Program-made: the position numbers and the translations under genes
Assembly (NCBI RefSeq): GCF_019457885.1
Contig: NZ_JAHZST010000007.1
Span: forward strand, 124,001-188,000
Direction of reading: 5' to 3'
Source: Shewanella nanhaiensis
GTDB taxonomy: Bacteria; Pseudomonadota; Gammaproteobacteria; Enterobacterales; Shewanellaceae
Length of the DNA stretch: 64,000 nucleotides
Part shown: positions 1 to 10,762 of the stretch, one piece after another
Layout of the letters: each line of letters opens with the position of its first letter
Numbering within the stretch: the first letter of the stretch is position 1
The notes under the pieces: model-generated
Databases searched by the model: none
Seen by the model: the letters and a program-made list of their open reading frames with translations, nothing else
Told to the model about the DNA's origin: nothing

Positions 1-1205
1 CTGAAATTACCGACACAGGCAAATCCCTTTTCCAAGTCAAAACCATAGATATTCCCCGTGGCACAGCTAACTTCCGGTTTTTTGCCGATCTGGCGAAGTT
101 TAATTCGGGAGAAACCTTTATCACTGACACCCCAACGGGTGATAAAGCACTCAACTACAGTGTCAATAAACCTCTAGGCGTGGTTGGGGTTATCTCCCCT
201 TGGAACCTACCTCTACTATTGGCTACCTGGAAAATTGCCCCTGCCATGGCGTGCGGTAATAGCGTGATATTAAAGCCCTCAGAGGAGACCTCATCCACCG
301 CTTTTCTTCTTGCAAAGGTGATGGATGAAGTGGGTATCCCCAAAGGCGCATTTAACCTGATTTTAGGGCGAGGTAGTGCCGTTGGCGATGCACTGACCAG
401 CCACCACGGAATCGATGCCATCACTTTCACAGGCGCATCCTCCACAGGAAAACAGATAATGCGATCGGTTGCTGAGCGAGTAAAACCTATCTCATTTGAA
501 CTTGGCGGTAAAAACTCAGCCATCGTTTTTGCCGATGCAGATCTTAATAAAGCGATAAAGGGCGTAACTCGCTCTAGCTTTACCAACTGCGGACAGGTTT
601 GCCTCTGCACTGAGAAAGTCTATGTTCACCGCTCTCTTTTCGACGCTTTTATCCAAGGTCTTAAGCGTGAAGCGGAGCAGATAAAGATAGGCTACCCAAA
701 AGATAAAGATGTATTTATCGGCCCACTGGTCTCTAAAGTCCACCAGCAAAAGGTCCTCTCCTACTATCAACTCGCCAAAAATGAAGGTGCGACCTTTGTC
801 ACTGGTGGCGGTGTCCCTAAGTTTAATGACGAGCGTGATATGGGCTGCTTTATCGAGCCAACTATCATCACCGGACTCAGTGATGATGCGCGAGTGAATC
901 AGGAGGAGATCTTCGGTCCCATCTGCCATGTATCCCCCTTTGATGATGAAGATGAGGTGATAGAGAGAGTCAATAACACTGACTATGGCCTCGCCGCTTC
1001 GGTATGGACAGAGAACATCTCCCGCGCCCATCGTGTCTCCCCCCAGTTAGATGTCGGACTTGTGTGGGTGAATACTTGGTTCCTGCGGGATCTTCGTGCT
1101 CCTTTCGGCGGCGTAAAACTATCCGGAATTGGTCGTGAAGGAGGAAAACACTCCCTCGCCTTCTATAGCGAGCCAGTCAATATCTGCGTCCATATCGATA
1201 GTTGA
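1..1205 (+). CDS. 2-aminomuconate semialdehyde dehydrogenase (5' partial)
   Basis: NAD-dependent aldehyde dehydrogenase that would oxidise 2-aminomuconate 6-semialdehyde to 2-aminomuconate. The reading frame is open from base 3, so the gene starts outside the window and only the last 401 codons or so are seen. Visible family features are the NAD-binding segment with PWNLPL, the ELGGKN motif holding the general-base glutamate, and the catalytic cysteine in NCGQVC. The C-terminus (PFGGVKLSGIGREGG) is typical of the ALDH superfamily. The exact substrate is inferred from the neighbours, which supply every adjoining step of the 3-hydroxyanthranilate meta-cleavage route. A gap of about 120 bases separates it from the deaminase gene. 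Family membership is nearly certain; the substrate is a strong contextual inference. Confidence 0.9.
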   Translation, partial: EITDTGKSLFQVKTIDIPRGTANFRFFADLAKFNSGETFITDTPTGDKALNYSVNKPLGVVGVISPWNLPLLLATWKIAPAMACGNSVILKPSEETSSTAFLLAKVMDEVGIPKGAFNLILGRGSAVGDALTSHHGIDAITFTGASSTGKQIMRSVAERVKPISFELGGKNSAIVFADADLNKAIKGVTRSSFTNCGQVCLCTEKVYVHRSLFDAFIQGLKREAEQIKIGYPKDKDVFIGPLVSKVHQQKVLSYYQLAKNEGATFVTGGGVPKFNDERDMGCFIEPTIITGLSDDARVNQEEIFGPICHVSPFDDEDEVIERVNNTDYGLAASVWTENISRAHRVSPQLDVGLVWVNTWFLRDLRAPFGGVKLSGIGREGGKHSLAFYSEPVNICVHIDS

Positions 1206-1323
1206 CTAACGTTTAAGTAACACAAGCGCGGCAGCAGCAAGTAGATGGTTAAAACCAGATGACTAAGACATGACGAAAGCTAAGTAAATAGTACCAGCAA
1301 GCAGCGAATATGAGAGCAGAGCA

Positions 1324-1749
1324 ATGAAAGATAACAAAACAGAAGCAACACTCGTCGCGGGAAAAGCTAAACCAAGAGGTAGCTTCCCCCACCTTAAACG
1401 TGCTGGCGATTTTATCTATGTTTCTGGCACAAGCTCAAGATTGCCAGATAACAGCTTTGCTGGTGTTGAGGTCGATGAGATGGGTGCAACCAATCTAGAT
1501 ATTGAAGTTCAAACTCGTGCAGTGATTGACAATATTCGAGACCTATTGCGATCCGTCGATGCCGATTTAACTGATCTAGTCGAGATCAGCACCTTCCTCG
1601 TCAACATGAATGACTTTGCCGGCTACAACCGTGTCTATTCAGAATACTTTGACTACGACGGTCCTACTCGCACCACAGTTGCGGTACATCAACTGCCGCA
1701 CCCACACCTCTTGATTGAGTGTAAAGCCGTGGCCTACAAGCCGCTTTAG
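1324..1749 (+). CDS. RidA-family 2-aminomuconate deaminase
   Basis: A 141-residue YjgF/YER057c/RidA-fold protein. The fold is shown by [12 protein letters not shown] near residue 27, the [10 protein letters not shown] helix and the C-terminal [14 protein letters not shown] strand. Some family members hydrolyse 2-aminomuconate to 4-oxalocrotonate and ammonia. This gene lies directly between the dehydrogenase that makes 2-aminomuconate and genes for downstream steps, so that role is inferred rather than general enamine deamination. Length is slightly above the usual 125-135 residues because of an N-terminal extension. A short tandem repeat follows the stop codon. Confidence 0.85.
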   Translation: MKDNKTEATLVAGKAKPRGSFPHLKRAGDFIYVSGTSSRLPDNSFAGVEVDEMGATNLDIEVQTRAVIDNIRDLLRSVDADLTDLVEISTFLVNMNDFAGYNRVYSEYFDYDGPTRTTVAVHQLPHPHLLIECKAVAYKPL

Positions 1750-1773
1750 GTTTTAGGTTTTAGGTCCTAATAT

Positions 1774-1826
1774 CGAGTTGCGAGTTGCGAGTTGCGAGTT
1801 GCGAGTTGCGAGTTGCGAGTTGCGAC
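1774..1826. repeat. 7-bp tandem repeat CGAGTTG, seven copies
   Basis: Seven perfect head-to-tail copies of CGAGTTG run from 1774 to 1822, followed by a partial copy. They lie in the gap between the deaminase and the dioxygenase genes and follow a short TTTTAGG duplication at about 1747-1763. The repeat is outside coding sequence and upstream of the next ribosome binding site, so copy-number change would alter spacing inside the operon mRNA but no protein. Not a CRISPR, as there are no spacers. Confidence 0.9.
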
Positions 1827-1837
1827 AAGAATAATAA

Positions 1838-3444
<1,607 letters not shown>

Positions 3445-3495
3445 CCGCCGAAAACTAGCGGTTAAAAATCAGCAAAATAACAAGAGATAAACCCT

Positions 3496-4293
3496 ATGCT
3501 TATAGATTTAGCCAAAAAACTTGACCAGGCAGCGGCAGATGCGACTAGCATAGCCCAGCTCTCTTCAACCACTCAGTTATCCCTTGATGATGCCTATAAA
3601 GTACAGAAGATCAGTATCGAACAAAGGCTAAATCGAGGCGAGAAGTTGGTCGGTTACAAGATGGGATTTACCAGCAAAGCCAAGATGATTCAGATGGGCG
3701 TCGACGATCTAATTTGGGGACGACTCACCGACGCCATGATGATCCAAGATGGCGGCAGCATAGACTTAAGCAAATATGTTCACCCCAGAGCCGAGCCTGA
3801 GATCGCGTTTCGCCTAAAAAAACCACTTTCAGGCATAGTGACCAAAGAGGAGGCATATGACGCTATCGACGCGGTTGCAGGGGCAATTGAGGTTATCGAT
3901 TCCCGCTATCAAAACTTTAAATTCTCCTTAAGTGATGTCATAGCCGATAACTGCTCGAGCACAGGCTTTGTCGTCGGACCTTGGCACAGCCCTGACACCA
4001 ATATTGACGGTCTGTCTATGATACTCAAAGTCAATGATGCTGAGGTCGAGCGCGGCAGTAGCAAAGATATTTTAGACCATCCGCTTAACTCGCTTATCGA
4101 AGCCGCTCGCTGTGTCGCCCAATATGGCGAATCGCTACAAGCGGGGCAGATAATCTTAGCTGGGGCGGCAACCGCTGCCGTTGCCTTAAAGCCAGGACAA
4201 ACCATCTCCACTGAGATAGAGGGCCTATCGCCCTGTCAGTTCAGTACTTGTAACAACACAAGCAACAACAGCAGCAGCCAAGCTAGCAAATAA
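3496..4293 (+). CDS. 4-oxalocrotonate decarboxylase (2-oxo-3-hexenedioate decarboxylase)
   Basis: A 265-residue member of the hydratase/decarboxylase family (MhpD/DmpH/XylI type). In this operon it would decarboxylate 4-oxalocrotonate, the product of 2-aminomuconate deaminase, to 2-hydroxypenta-2,4-dienoate. Family signs are GYKMGFTSKAKMIQMGV near residue 53, the acidic metal-binding segment HPRAEPEIAF near 95 and EVIDSRYQNFKFSLSDVIADN near 134. The C-terminus ends in a Ser/Asn-rich tail of about 15 residues (TCNNTSNNSSS) encoded by an AAC/AGC-rich stretch, probably a lineage-specific extension. A paralogue at 17907 is the likely hydratase. Which paralogue does which step is inferred from position. 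Confidence 0.85.
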   Translation: MLIDLAKKLDQAAADATSIAQLSSTTQLSLDDAYKVQKISIEQRLNRGEKLVGYKMGFTSKAKMIQMGVDDLIWGRLTDAMMIQDGGSIDLSKYVHPRAEPEIAFRLKKPLSGIVTKEEAYDAIDAVAGAIEVIDSRYQNFKFSLSDVIADNCSSTGFVVGPWHSPDTNIDGLSMILKVNDAEVERGSSKDILDHPLNSLIEAARCVAQYGESLQAGQIILAGAATAAVALKPGQTISTEIEGLSPCQFSTCNNTSNNSSSQASK

Positions 4294-4302
4294 GGGATCA
4301 CC

Positions 4303-5595
4303 ATGACATTTGAAAACACACTCGCATTTGCTCAGCAGCAAGACAGGAATGATCCACTAGCGCACTATAGCGATCAATTTCATCATCCTGTTATTGATGG
4401 CAAAGAGGTGCTTTATTTCACAGGTAACTCATTAGGATTACAGCCTAAAACAGCCAAAGAGCATATCAATCAAGAGTTAGAAGATTGGGCTAAGTGGGGC
4501 GTTGAGGGACACTTTCACGCTGTCAATCCTTGGGTCAGTTACCATGAAATCTTAACCCCAGCCTCGGCAGAGCTAGTCGGTGCCAACGAGTCGGAAGTGG
4601 TTTGCATGAACTCACTGACAACTAACCTGCATCTACTGTTTGTCTCTTTTTATAAGCCAACAGCCAAACGCTTTAAGATAATCAGTGAAGCCAAGATGTT
4701 CCCATCAGACCGCTACCTGCTGGAAACTCAAGTGCGTCACCATGGACTCGACCCTGATGATGCCATTGTTGAGATCTCCCCACGAGAGGGTGAATACCTG
4801 ATCCGTGAAGAGGACATCATCACCGCAGTCAATGACAATGCCGATGAGTTGGCACTGCTGTTTTTCGGTGGCGTTAACTACTTCACCGGTCAACTTTTTG
4901 ATATGCAACGACTCACTAAAGCTGCCCATGATGTCGGCGCATTAGCGGGCTTCGATCTGGCCCACGCAGTGGGTAACGTCCCGATGCATCTTCACGACTG
5001 GGATGTGGATTTTGCCGCTTGGTGTACCTATAAATACCTCAACTCAAGTGCAGGTAACGTGGGCGGCATATTTGTCAACGACCGCCACGGCAACAACACT
5101 GAAATCAACCGTTTCGGTGGCTGGTGGGGACACAATAAAGAGCGACGTTTCTTGATGGAAAATAGCTTTGAGCCAATGACAGGCGCAGAGGGCTGGCAGA
5201 TAAGTAACGCTCCGGTGATGGGCATGGCGATACTGAAATCCTCACTGGATATCTTCCACGAGGCGGGGATTGAAAACCTCAGAGCCAAAAGCCTTAAGCT
5301 GACCGCTTACCTTGAGTTTGTCTTCAACGATATCGTTAATCAGTTTACCGATATTAAGCTTGAAATCATCACTCCAACCGACCCTGCTCAACGTGGCTGT
5401 CAGCTCTCAATCAAGCTAGTGGGCACCAATAAAGAGTTCTTTGAGGCACTTACCAAAGCTGGAGTCATTGCCGACTTTCGTGAGCCAGATGTGATCAGAC
5501 TGGCACCAACGCCACTTTATAACAGCTTCGAAGATGTCTATCTGTTAGGGCAAACCTTAAAAGTCTTAGCGCAAAACTGGAGGCAACATGGATAA
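4303..5595 (+). CDS. kynU: kynureninase
   Basis: PLP-dependent hydrolase that splits 3-hydroxykynurenine (or kynurenine) into 3-hydroxyanthranilate (or anthranilate) and alanine. It has 430 residues, within the usual range. The cofactor lysine is expected at K244 in CTYKYLNSS, preceded by the PLP-contacting aspartate in FDLAHAVGN (217-225). The N-terminal [11 protein letters not shown] segment and the C-terminal [17 protein letters not shown] are diagnostic of kynureninase. A RBS (AAGGGATCACC) lies just upstream. The 3' end overlaps the monooxygenase gene by eight bases. Confidence 0.97.
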   Translation: MTFENTLAFAQQQDRNDPLAHYSDQFHHPVIDGKEVLYFTGNSLGLQPKTAKEHINQELEDWAKWGVEGHFHAVNPWVSYHEILTPASAELVGANESEVVCMNSLTTNLHLLFVSFYKPTAKRFKIISEAKMFPSDRYLLETQVRHHGLDPDDAIVEISPREGEYLIREEDIITAVNDNADELALLFFGGVNYFTGQLFDMQRLTKAAHDVGALAGFDLAHAVGNVPMHLHDWDVDFAAWCTYKYLNSSAGNVGGIFVNDRHGNNTEINRFGGWWGHNKERRFLMENSFEPMTGAEGWQISNAPVMGMAILKSSLDIFHEAGIENLRAKSLKLTAYLEFVFNDIVNQFTDIKLEIITPTDPAQRGCQLSIKLVGTNKEFFEALTKAGVIADFREPDVIRLAPTPLYNSFEDVYLLGQTLKVLAQNWRQHG

Positions 5596-6958
5596 GCAGG
5601 TAAAAAATATCACAGTTGCCGGGGCGGGGCCTGTAGGCGCTCTACTCTCGGTCATGTTAGCCAAACAGGGGTACAAGGTCGATCTATTTGAGTCCAGAGT
5701 CGATTCACGTAAAGCCAGTATCTATCAAGGTAAGTCGATTAACTTAGCCCTTTCCGATCGCGGCTGGCTAGCACTGCAAGCGGTGGGACTCGACGATAAG
5801 ATTCGCGAGCACGCCATCCCCATGTATTGCCGTGTGATGCACGACCTAGCCGGTAACCTGACCAAGCAGCCCTACGGCAAGGAGGGTCAAGCTATTTGGT
5901 CAGTCTCTCGCGCAGGGATCAATGAACAGCTTATCTCTCTGGCCGAAGAGGAGCCATTAATTGATGTCCACTTTGAGCATCATCTGACTCAGCTCGATTT
6001 CGATACCCTAAACAGTGAGTTCTCCACCAAAGAGGGAGAGAGTAAGCAACATCAAAGCGATCTACTTTTTGGCGCCGACGGAGCTTTCTCTAAGGTCAGG
6101 CGCTTAGCCCAAGAGCTACCGAGACAGAGGATAAGTTACAGCCTTGAATATATGCCACAGAGCTATATTGAGCTGACCATAGCCCCTAACCAAGATGGCA
6201 GCCATAAACTGGAAAAGAACGCCCTTCATATCTGGCCAAGAAAAGCCTTTATGCTTATTGCACTGCCTAACGCTGATGGCTCTTTCACCTGCACCCTATT
6301 TTTAAATCATGAGGGGGAGCTCTCTTTTCAATCTCTAGATAGCAAGGAGAAAGTCACTCAATTTTTTGAAGATAACTTTGCCGATGCCCTGCCCCTTCTA
6401 GACAATCCAGTCGATGAGTTTATGCAGAAATCAGCCTCTCCTCTATGCCTAGTTCATATCTACCCTTGGGTGGTCAATAACAAGGTGGGGCTTATCGGTG
6501 ATGCAGCCCATGCCATGGTGCCATTTTATGGACAGGGGATGAACTGCGGCTTTGAGGATTGCCGTATTCTTAATGAATTGATTCAAAGCCACGATCACAA
6601 TTGGGAACAGATCTTAGCCGCCTATCAGGCGGAGAGAAAACCCAATGGCGATGCCATTATCGAGCTGGCAAAACGAAACTTTGTTGAAATGAGTGATTTA
6701 TCAGGCGATAGTAACTTCCTGTTGCGCAAGAAGATTGAAAGTGAATTCAATAGAATGTACCCACAGCTTTGGGTTCCTCTCTATTCGATGGTCACCTTCT
6801 CTCCGCATCAATCTTACTCATCTGCGCTGACCACAGGTGACATACAAAACGAGATCATGGACGAAATCATGCAACTGGATAATATTCATCAAGAGTGGCA
6901 ATCCCCCCATGTTTACCAACTGCTGCATAAACTTGTATTAGAGAAACTGGAGAGATAA
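5588..6958 (+). CDS. kmo: kynurenine 3-monooxygenase
   Basis: FAD- and NADPH-dependent aromatic hydroxylase converting kynurenine to 3-hydroxykynurenine. The 456-residue protein begins with a Rossmann dinucleotide motif (GAGPVG, residues 12-17). It contains the second FAD-contacting motif [19 protein letters not shown] near residue 300, where the PFYGQGMN segment is characteristic of KMO. The C-terminus has the hydrophobic/amphipathic character seen in the family. It overlaps kynU and sits two bases before the tryptophan dioxygenase gene, so these genes are almost surely cotranscribed. The presence of KMO means the route runs through 3-hydroxyanthranilate rather than anthranilate. Confidence 0.96.
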   Translation: MDKQVKNITVAGAGPVGALLSVMLAKQGYKVDLFESRVDSRKASIYQGKSINLALSDRGWLALQAVGLDDKIREHAIPMYCRVMHDLAGNLTKQPYGKEGQAIWSVSRAGINEQLISLAEEEPLIDVHFEHHLTQLDFDTLNSEFSTKEGESKQHQSDLLFGADGAFSKVRRLAQELPRQRISYSLEYMPQSYIELTIAPNQDGSHKLEKNALHIWPRKAFMLIALPNADGSFTCTLFLNHEGELSFQSLDSKEKVTQFFEDNFADALPLLDNPVDEFMQKSASPLCLVHIYPWVVNNKVGLIGDAAHAMVPFYGQGMNCGFEDCRILNELIQSHDHNWEQILAAYQAERKPNGDAIIELAKRNFVEMSDLSGDSNFLLRKKIESEFNRMYPQLWVPLYSMVTFSPHQSYSSALTTGDIQNEIMDEIMQLDNIHQEWQSPHVYQLLHKLVLEKLER

Positions 6959-6960
6959 TC

Positions 6961-7821
6961 ATGGTATGCCCACATAATAATCCTAAACAAGGCAATACCC
7001 GAGAGATGGAAGACTCCATCCATACCGACTTTAACAACGATATGTCCTACGGTGATTATCTCTGTCTTGAGCAGATTTTATCTGCCCAGCATCCACAATC
7101 AGAGGTTCACGATGAGATGCTGTTTATCATCATTCATCAAACCAGTGAGTTGTGGTTAAAACTGGCAGGCAACGAGCTAGACACCATGATCCACAATGTT
7201 CAACAGGGTGATTTTAGTCACGCCTTTAAGGTGATCTCACGAGTCAAACAGATCTTAAACCAGCTGACTCAATCCTGGAACATACTGTCGACCTTAACCC
7301 CTGTTGACTACCTAAAATTTAGGGACGCACTGGGCCGCTCCTCCGGCTTTCAATCCTACGGTTATCGTAAGATTGAGTTCCTACTTGGCAATAAAAATGC
7401 CGATCTTATCCAAGTTCATGAGAGTAATGCGCAGGTACACAGCGAACTGCAGGGGATCCTCGAACGTCCTAGCCTCTATGATGAGGTCATTCGCGTGTTA
7501 CATAAACAGGGGCTAGCTATCGATGACAGCGCACTCAATCGTGATTTTACTCAGCCTTATCAAGCCAATGAATCGGTACTTAATGCTTGGCTCAGCGTCT
7601 ATCGTAATGCCGATGAACATTTTGAGCTTTATGAGCTAGCAGAGAAGTTAATTGATATCGAGGACGCCTTTCAACAGTGGCGCTTTAAACATATGTATGC
7701 CGTACAACGCATCATAGGTAATAAAATGGGAACTGGTGGTTCATCGGGTGTGAGCTTCCTTAAAAAGGCCTTGGATATCAGCTTTTTCCCTGAACTGTTC
7801 GAGCTAAGGACACACCTGTAA
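6961..7821 (+). CDS. kynA: tryptophan 2,3-dioxygenase
   Basis: Haem enzyme that opens the indole ring of L-tryptophan to N-formylkynurenine, the committed step of the pathway. The 286-residue length fits bacterial TDO. Conserved segments include YGDYLCLEQIL near residue 31, HDEMLFIIIHQTSELW near 50 and FRDALGRSSGFQSYGYRKIEF near 120. The proximal haem histidine is expected at about H244 in HMYAVQRIIG, followed by the conserved GTGGSSG loop. A GGAGAG ribosome binding site fits the first ATG. The stop codon is followed immediately by the ATG of the formamidase gene. Confidence 0.97.
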   Translation: MVCPHNNPKQGNTREMEDSIHTDFNNDMSYGDYLCLEQILSAQHPQSEVHDEMLFIIIHQTSELWLKLAGNELDTMIHNVQQGDFSHAFKVISRVKQILNQLTQSWNILSTLTPVDYLKFRDALGRSSGFQSYGYRKIEFLLGNKNADLIQVHESNAQVHSELQGILERPSLYDEVIRVLHKQGLAIDDSALNRDFTQPYQANESVLNAWLSVYRNADEHFELYELAEKLIDIEDAFQQWRFKHMYAVQRIIGNKMGTGGSSGVSFLKKALDISFFPELFELRTHL

Positions 7822-8811
7822 ATGTCAGCTTCAGATAAGGATAGGCTTGAGAAAGCCCATCTCGAAAAAGAGGTTCTTGAAAAAGCTTCTTTTGATAAAG
7901 GCTCTCTTGAAATAGAGTACTCGCCCAGCAGCTGTGTCGATGACATCATGATCTATATTCAGCAGTATATAGATCAAAGCCAAACTGTTATCGAGCAAGC
8001 AGTTAGCGAAAACTCTGTCTTAAGAGATCTTAAATACGCTGACAGCGGTAACACAGGTAAGGATGAAGTACTCGATCTGTTTCTTCCGACTCATCAAAGT
8101 GCAAAAGGCAAAAAACTGCATGTCTACATTCATGGCGGCTACTGGCAGGAGCTCACCAAGGAGGAGTCTGCATTCGCCGCTCGCACCTTTCAGCAAGTGG
8201 GCCACTACTTCGCCGTTATCAACTACAGCTTGGCACCTAAGGCGAGTTTAACCGAAATCGTAGAGCAGAACCGCCGCGCCCTTGCGTGGCTCGTATCTCA
8301 TGCCGATGAACTCGGTTTCGATGCCGATGAGGTATACCTATCAGGCAGCTCAGCTGGCGCTCATCTGTGTTTGATGATGCTACAAACCGATTGGCAAGGC
8401 TATTTGGCAAATAACTATCTAAGTAATAATGGCTTAGCTAATAGCCCTGTTACATTTGCTCCTAAAAAGCCCTTTATCAAGGGTGTATGCGCCGTCAGCG
8501 GGATCTATGATATTGCCCCTCTGCTGCACACAACTATTAATAATCCACTGCAGCTAACTGAGCAGGAGGTCGAAGCCAACAGTCCTTTTCGCCATGCCAC
8601 TCAGCATCACTGCCCAGTGATTATCGCCTTTGGTGATAATGAAACCAGTGAGTTTAAGCGCCAAAGTTTGGCCATGAAAGCTCAACTGGAGGAGCAAGGG
8701 TTTGATATTACCTTTAGCGAAATTGCAGGTCGAAACCATTTTGACGTAATTTTGGATTTGGGTGTAGAAGGAACTTGGTTATTTGAGGAAGTGCTAAAAC
8801 AGATGTGTTAG
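7822..8811 (+). CDS. Kynurenine formamidase, alpha/beta-hydrolase type, with unusual N-terminal extension
   Basis: Would hydrolyse N-formylkynurenine to kynurenine. The 329-residue protein has the HGGYW oxyanion motif (104-108), the nucleophile elbow GSSAG with Ser177 (175-179) and a catalytic histidine in GRNHF near 306. This is the esterase/lipase-like formamidase rather than the metal-dependent KynB cyclase-like type. The start ATG abuts the TDO stop and no later in-frame start precedes the conserved EYSPSSCVDD segment. The first 30 residues are therefore real and consist of three LEKA/LEKE/LEKA units plus a diverged fourth, a short charged helix-like repeat not expected in the family. It is the last gene of the operon in the window. 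Confidence 0.9.
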   Translation: MSASDKDRLEKAHLEKEVLEKASFDKGSLEIEYSPSSCVDDIMIYIQQYIDQSQTVIEQAVSENSVLRDLKYADSGNTGKDEVLDLFLPTHQSAKGKKLHVYIHGGYWQELTKEESAFAARTFQQVGHYFAVINYSLAPKASLTEIVEQNRRALAWLVSHADELGFDADEVYLSGSSAGAHLCLMMLQTDWQGYLANNYLSNNGLANSPVTFAPKKPFIKGVCAVSGIYDIAPLLHTTINNPLQLTEQEVEANSPFRHATQHHCPVIIAFGDNETSEFKRQSLAMKAQLEEQGFDITFSEIAGRNHFDVILDLGVEGTWLFEEVLKQMC

Positions 8812-9136
8812 AGATCTTCTCACCATGGCGCTCATGGAAAAGAGCGGGCTCTGCCCTGCTAGGGCGGCACTGCGTGCCTACGAGTACGCTCGCAAGCTCA
8901 CTGCTAGAACGCTTCGCTGCGATAAATGTTTAGCCCATGACTATTATCCTCTCCGTGGCCCTCTGTTTTCTATGCTGTAGATAGCCTTGGTTTATCGTTA
9001 AGGAGAGACACTCTCACCACAGAGCGCTTCGCTTCCACGGAGTACACAGAGAAGAGCTGGAGGCTTTCAAAACCTTTCAAGCAGTTGCTTCTCTCTGTGT
9101 CCTCTGTGGTGGATAGCTTTAATCTTGTATTAAAGT
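8812..9136. repeat. Intergenic gap with hairpin-rich and long inverted-repeat DNA
   Basis: No gene is visible. The first half (about 8830-8935) is GC-rich and holds short complementary arms such as GAGCGGGCTC and CCCTGCTAGGG. The second half has a long imperfect inverted repeat. Its outer arms CACCACAGAG (9015-9024) and CTCTGTGGTG (9102-9111) match perfectly, and its inner arms ACACAGAGAAG (9044-9054) and CTTCTCTCTGTGT (9088-9100) pair with a two-base bulge. The transcript would fold into one large stem-loop. This looks like a dispersed intergenic repeat element rather than a gene. Confidence 0.6.
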
Positions 9137-9168
9137 AAAAAGCCATCAATAGATATTGATGGCTTTTC
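9137..9168. terminator. Bidirectional intrinsic terminator
   Basis: The arms AAAGCCATCAAT and ATTGATGGCTTTT form a strong stem around a short loop, with an A-run on one side and a T-run on the other. It can end the FN3 gene read leftward and the kynurenine operon read rightward. Confidence 0.8.
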
Positions 9169-9200
9169 TATCTCTAACTCTATCTCTAACATCGGCTAAG

Positions 9201-10418
9201 TTAACGCTTTTCTATGCGCTGTTCAGGCTCTTTCAGGTCATCGAGAATATCGCTGTATAACTCTGGATACTTGTCTTGCATATAGGCATCGAGTGTTAAC
9301 CTTTGCTCAACTAAGCTTTGCTCTTGTTGCCAACGCTCCCACACTTGAGAGTCACTGCTAACCAGATATTCTATCAGGGCTTTAGGTTGCACAATATCGA
9401 CTCTCTGCTCTTCCATCATCAATTTTTGTGCAGTAAAAAGTTCCTGATCATATTGCATCGCTAAGTGCTGAAATAGATGTTCCTCATAATAGTGAGACAC
9501 CATCTGTGCGTACTCATGAAGTATGGTTTCGCTATAGTCGTCGACGATCACCACGGCCATCTTATTGGCTTTACAATCACCTGGTGTGTGGACATTGGTT
9601 TCACCTAATTTCAGACCGGTATCGACACCGTCATAAAAAGCGTATGACACCACCTTATATTGACGGCATTGCCTTAAACTACCGAAAGAAAATATTGTTC
9701 CCGAAGGGGCTGGAGCAACATCGAGCCATCCGCGGCCATGATCAGAGCTAGTCCATGAGATTGGTGGCTGATCTCTTTTCGAGCAGATAGAGTTCATCGA
9801 ACTCAAATTACCTAACTTCTTATAGCAGACTCGAACAAACTCAAATGCCGCTGGGTTTGTGTAAGTCACCTCAACATCAATAGATGCCTCAAATTTAGAT
9901 GCCCCCGGTGCAACATCTACCACAGAGATACTGCTTACCAACACATCTGTCTCAGGCTCTGAGGAGGTCGATTGCTTATAGGTACCTATCTTGCGCCATT
10001 TGGCATCTTTCCATTTTCCCCGCCAGTTTCTCTTCTTACAGTAGCACCACACCTTAAACTTATATTCAGTGCCAGAGCTCAATCCCGTCGCGTGATAGCT
10101 GTTGGAAGCCTCATAATATGGACCTACACCACAAACATTAACCGTCGGCGTCTTTCGATAACACACTTTATAGTTACTGCCTACGTGATCATAATCACCA
10201 CTGGGTACGGTCCAAGTTATCGATATTGAGCTATCGTCACTGGCCGTTGCCCATACAGAGCCAATACCGCCCGCTGCATTGGCTCCGCCACAAAAAAATA
10301 ACAGTAATATCGACGAGACGATTGCAGCCCCCCTTAATTCAACCCATCTTCCTATAAAAATACTGAGTCTTGATACCACAGCCCCTTGCCAACTGTTACG
10401 AGTGAACATATCCCTCAT
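9201..10418 (-). CDS. Secreted fibronectin type III protein of unknown function
   Basis: A 405-residue exported protein I cannot assign to a named family. Residues about 30-49 form a hydrophobic signal segment ending in ANAAGG, preceded by a rather long basic N-region. The start is supported by an AAGGAG ribosome binding site seven bases upstream of the ATG. Two fibronectin type III-like beta domains follow (about 50-145 and 155-275), with several cysteine pairs suggesting disulfides. The C-terminal third is mostly helical and contains ILHEYAQMVSH near residue 300, which resembles a zinc-protease HExxH motif with the second histidine replaced by glutamine. The gene is divergent from the lipoprotein gene. 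Role unknown; extracellular adhesion or an inactive peptidase are possibilities. Confidence 0.75.
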   Translation of the reverse strand: MRDMFTRNSWQGAVVSRLSIFIGRWVELRGAAIVSSILLLFFCGGANAAGGIGSVWATASDDSSISITWTVPSGDYDHVGSNYKVCYRKTPTVNVCGVGPYYEASNSYHATGLSSGTEYKFKVWCYCKKRNWRGKWKDAKWRKIGTYKQSTSSEPETDVLVSSISVVDVAPGASKFEASIDVEVTYTNPAAFEFVRVCYKKLGNLSSMNSICSKRDQPPISWTSSDHGRGWLDVAPAPSGTIFSFGSLRQCRQYKVVSYAFYDGVDTGLKLGETNVHTPGDCKANKMAVVIVDDYSETILHEYAQMVSHYYEEHLFQHLAMQYDQELFTAQKLMMEEQRVDIVQPKALIEYLVSSDSQVWERWQQEQSLVEQRLTLDAYMQDKYPELYSDILDDLKEPEQRIEKR

Positions 10419-10762
10419 GCTATTACTCCTTGCTTATTTAAGTGAAGCTTCAAGGTATATCCATAATGGATAAAGCATGAAGCACTTCTAAGGGAGAAAC
10501 TGGGGGAGCTGGGTAAAAACAGGGAGAAATTGTCAAATAGGCCAAGTTACCTTTGTTAACAATAGGTAAGTTTAATCTTGTTTTCACCTTCCTCCTAGGT
10601 AGAATGAATCCATCGTGGTGATGACTTTTAAAAAAAACAATCCCACTTATATTTCAACCGATTTTCAAATCGGTATATTAATAATAAACACACAAGTATA
10701 TTGCTAATAGCACTTGTTATTAGGGCTATTTATGAGCCCTAGAAATGTAAAAAGGATATTAC
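10419..10762. promoter_or_regulatory. Divergent promoter region between FN3 and lipoprotein genes
   Basis: This 344-base AT-rich gap separates two outward-reading genes and must hold both promoters. An AAGGATATT ribosome binding site precedes the lipoprotein ATG and a short palindrome, ACCGATTTTCAAATCGGT, is visible at about 10658-10675. I see no ORF or terminator and cannot assign a regulator. Confidence 0.5.
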
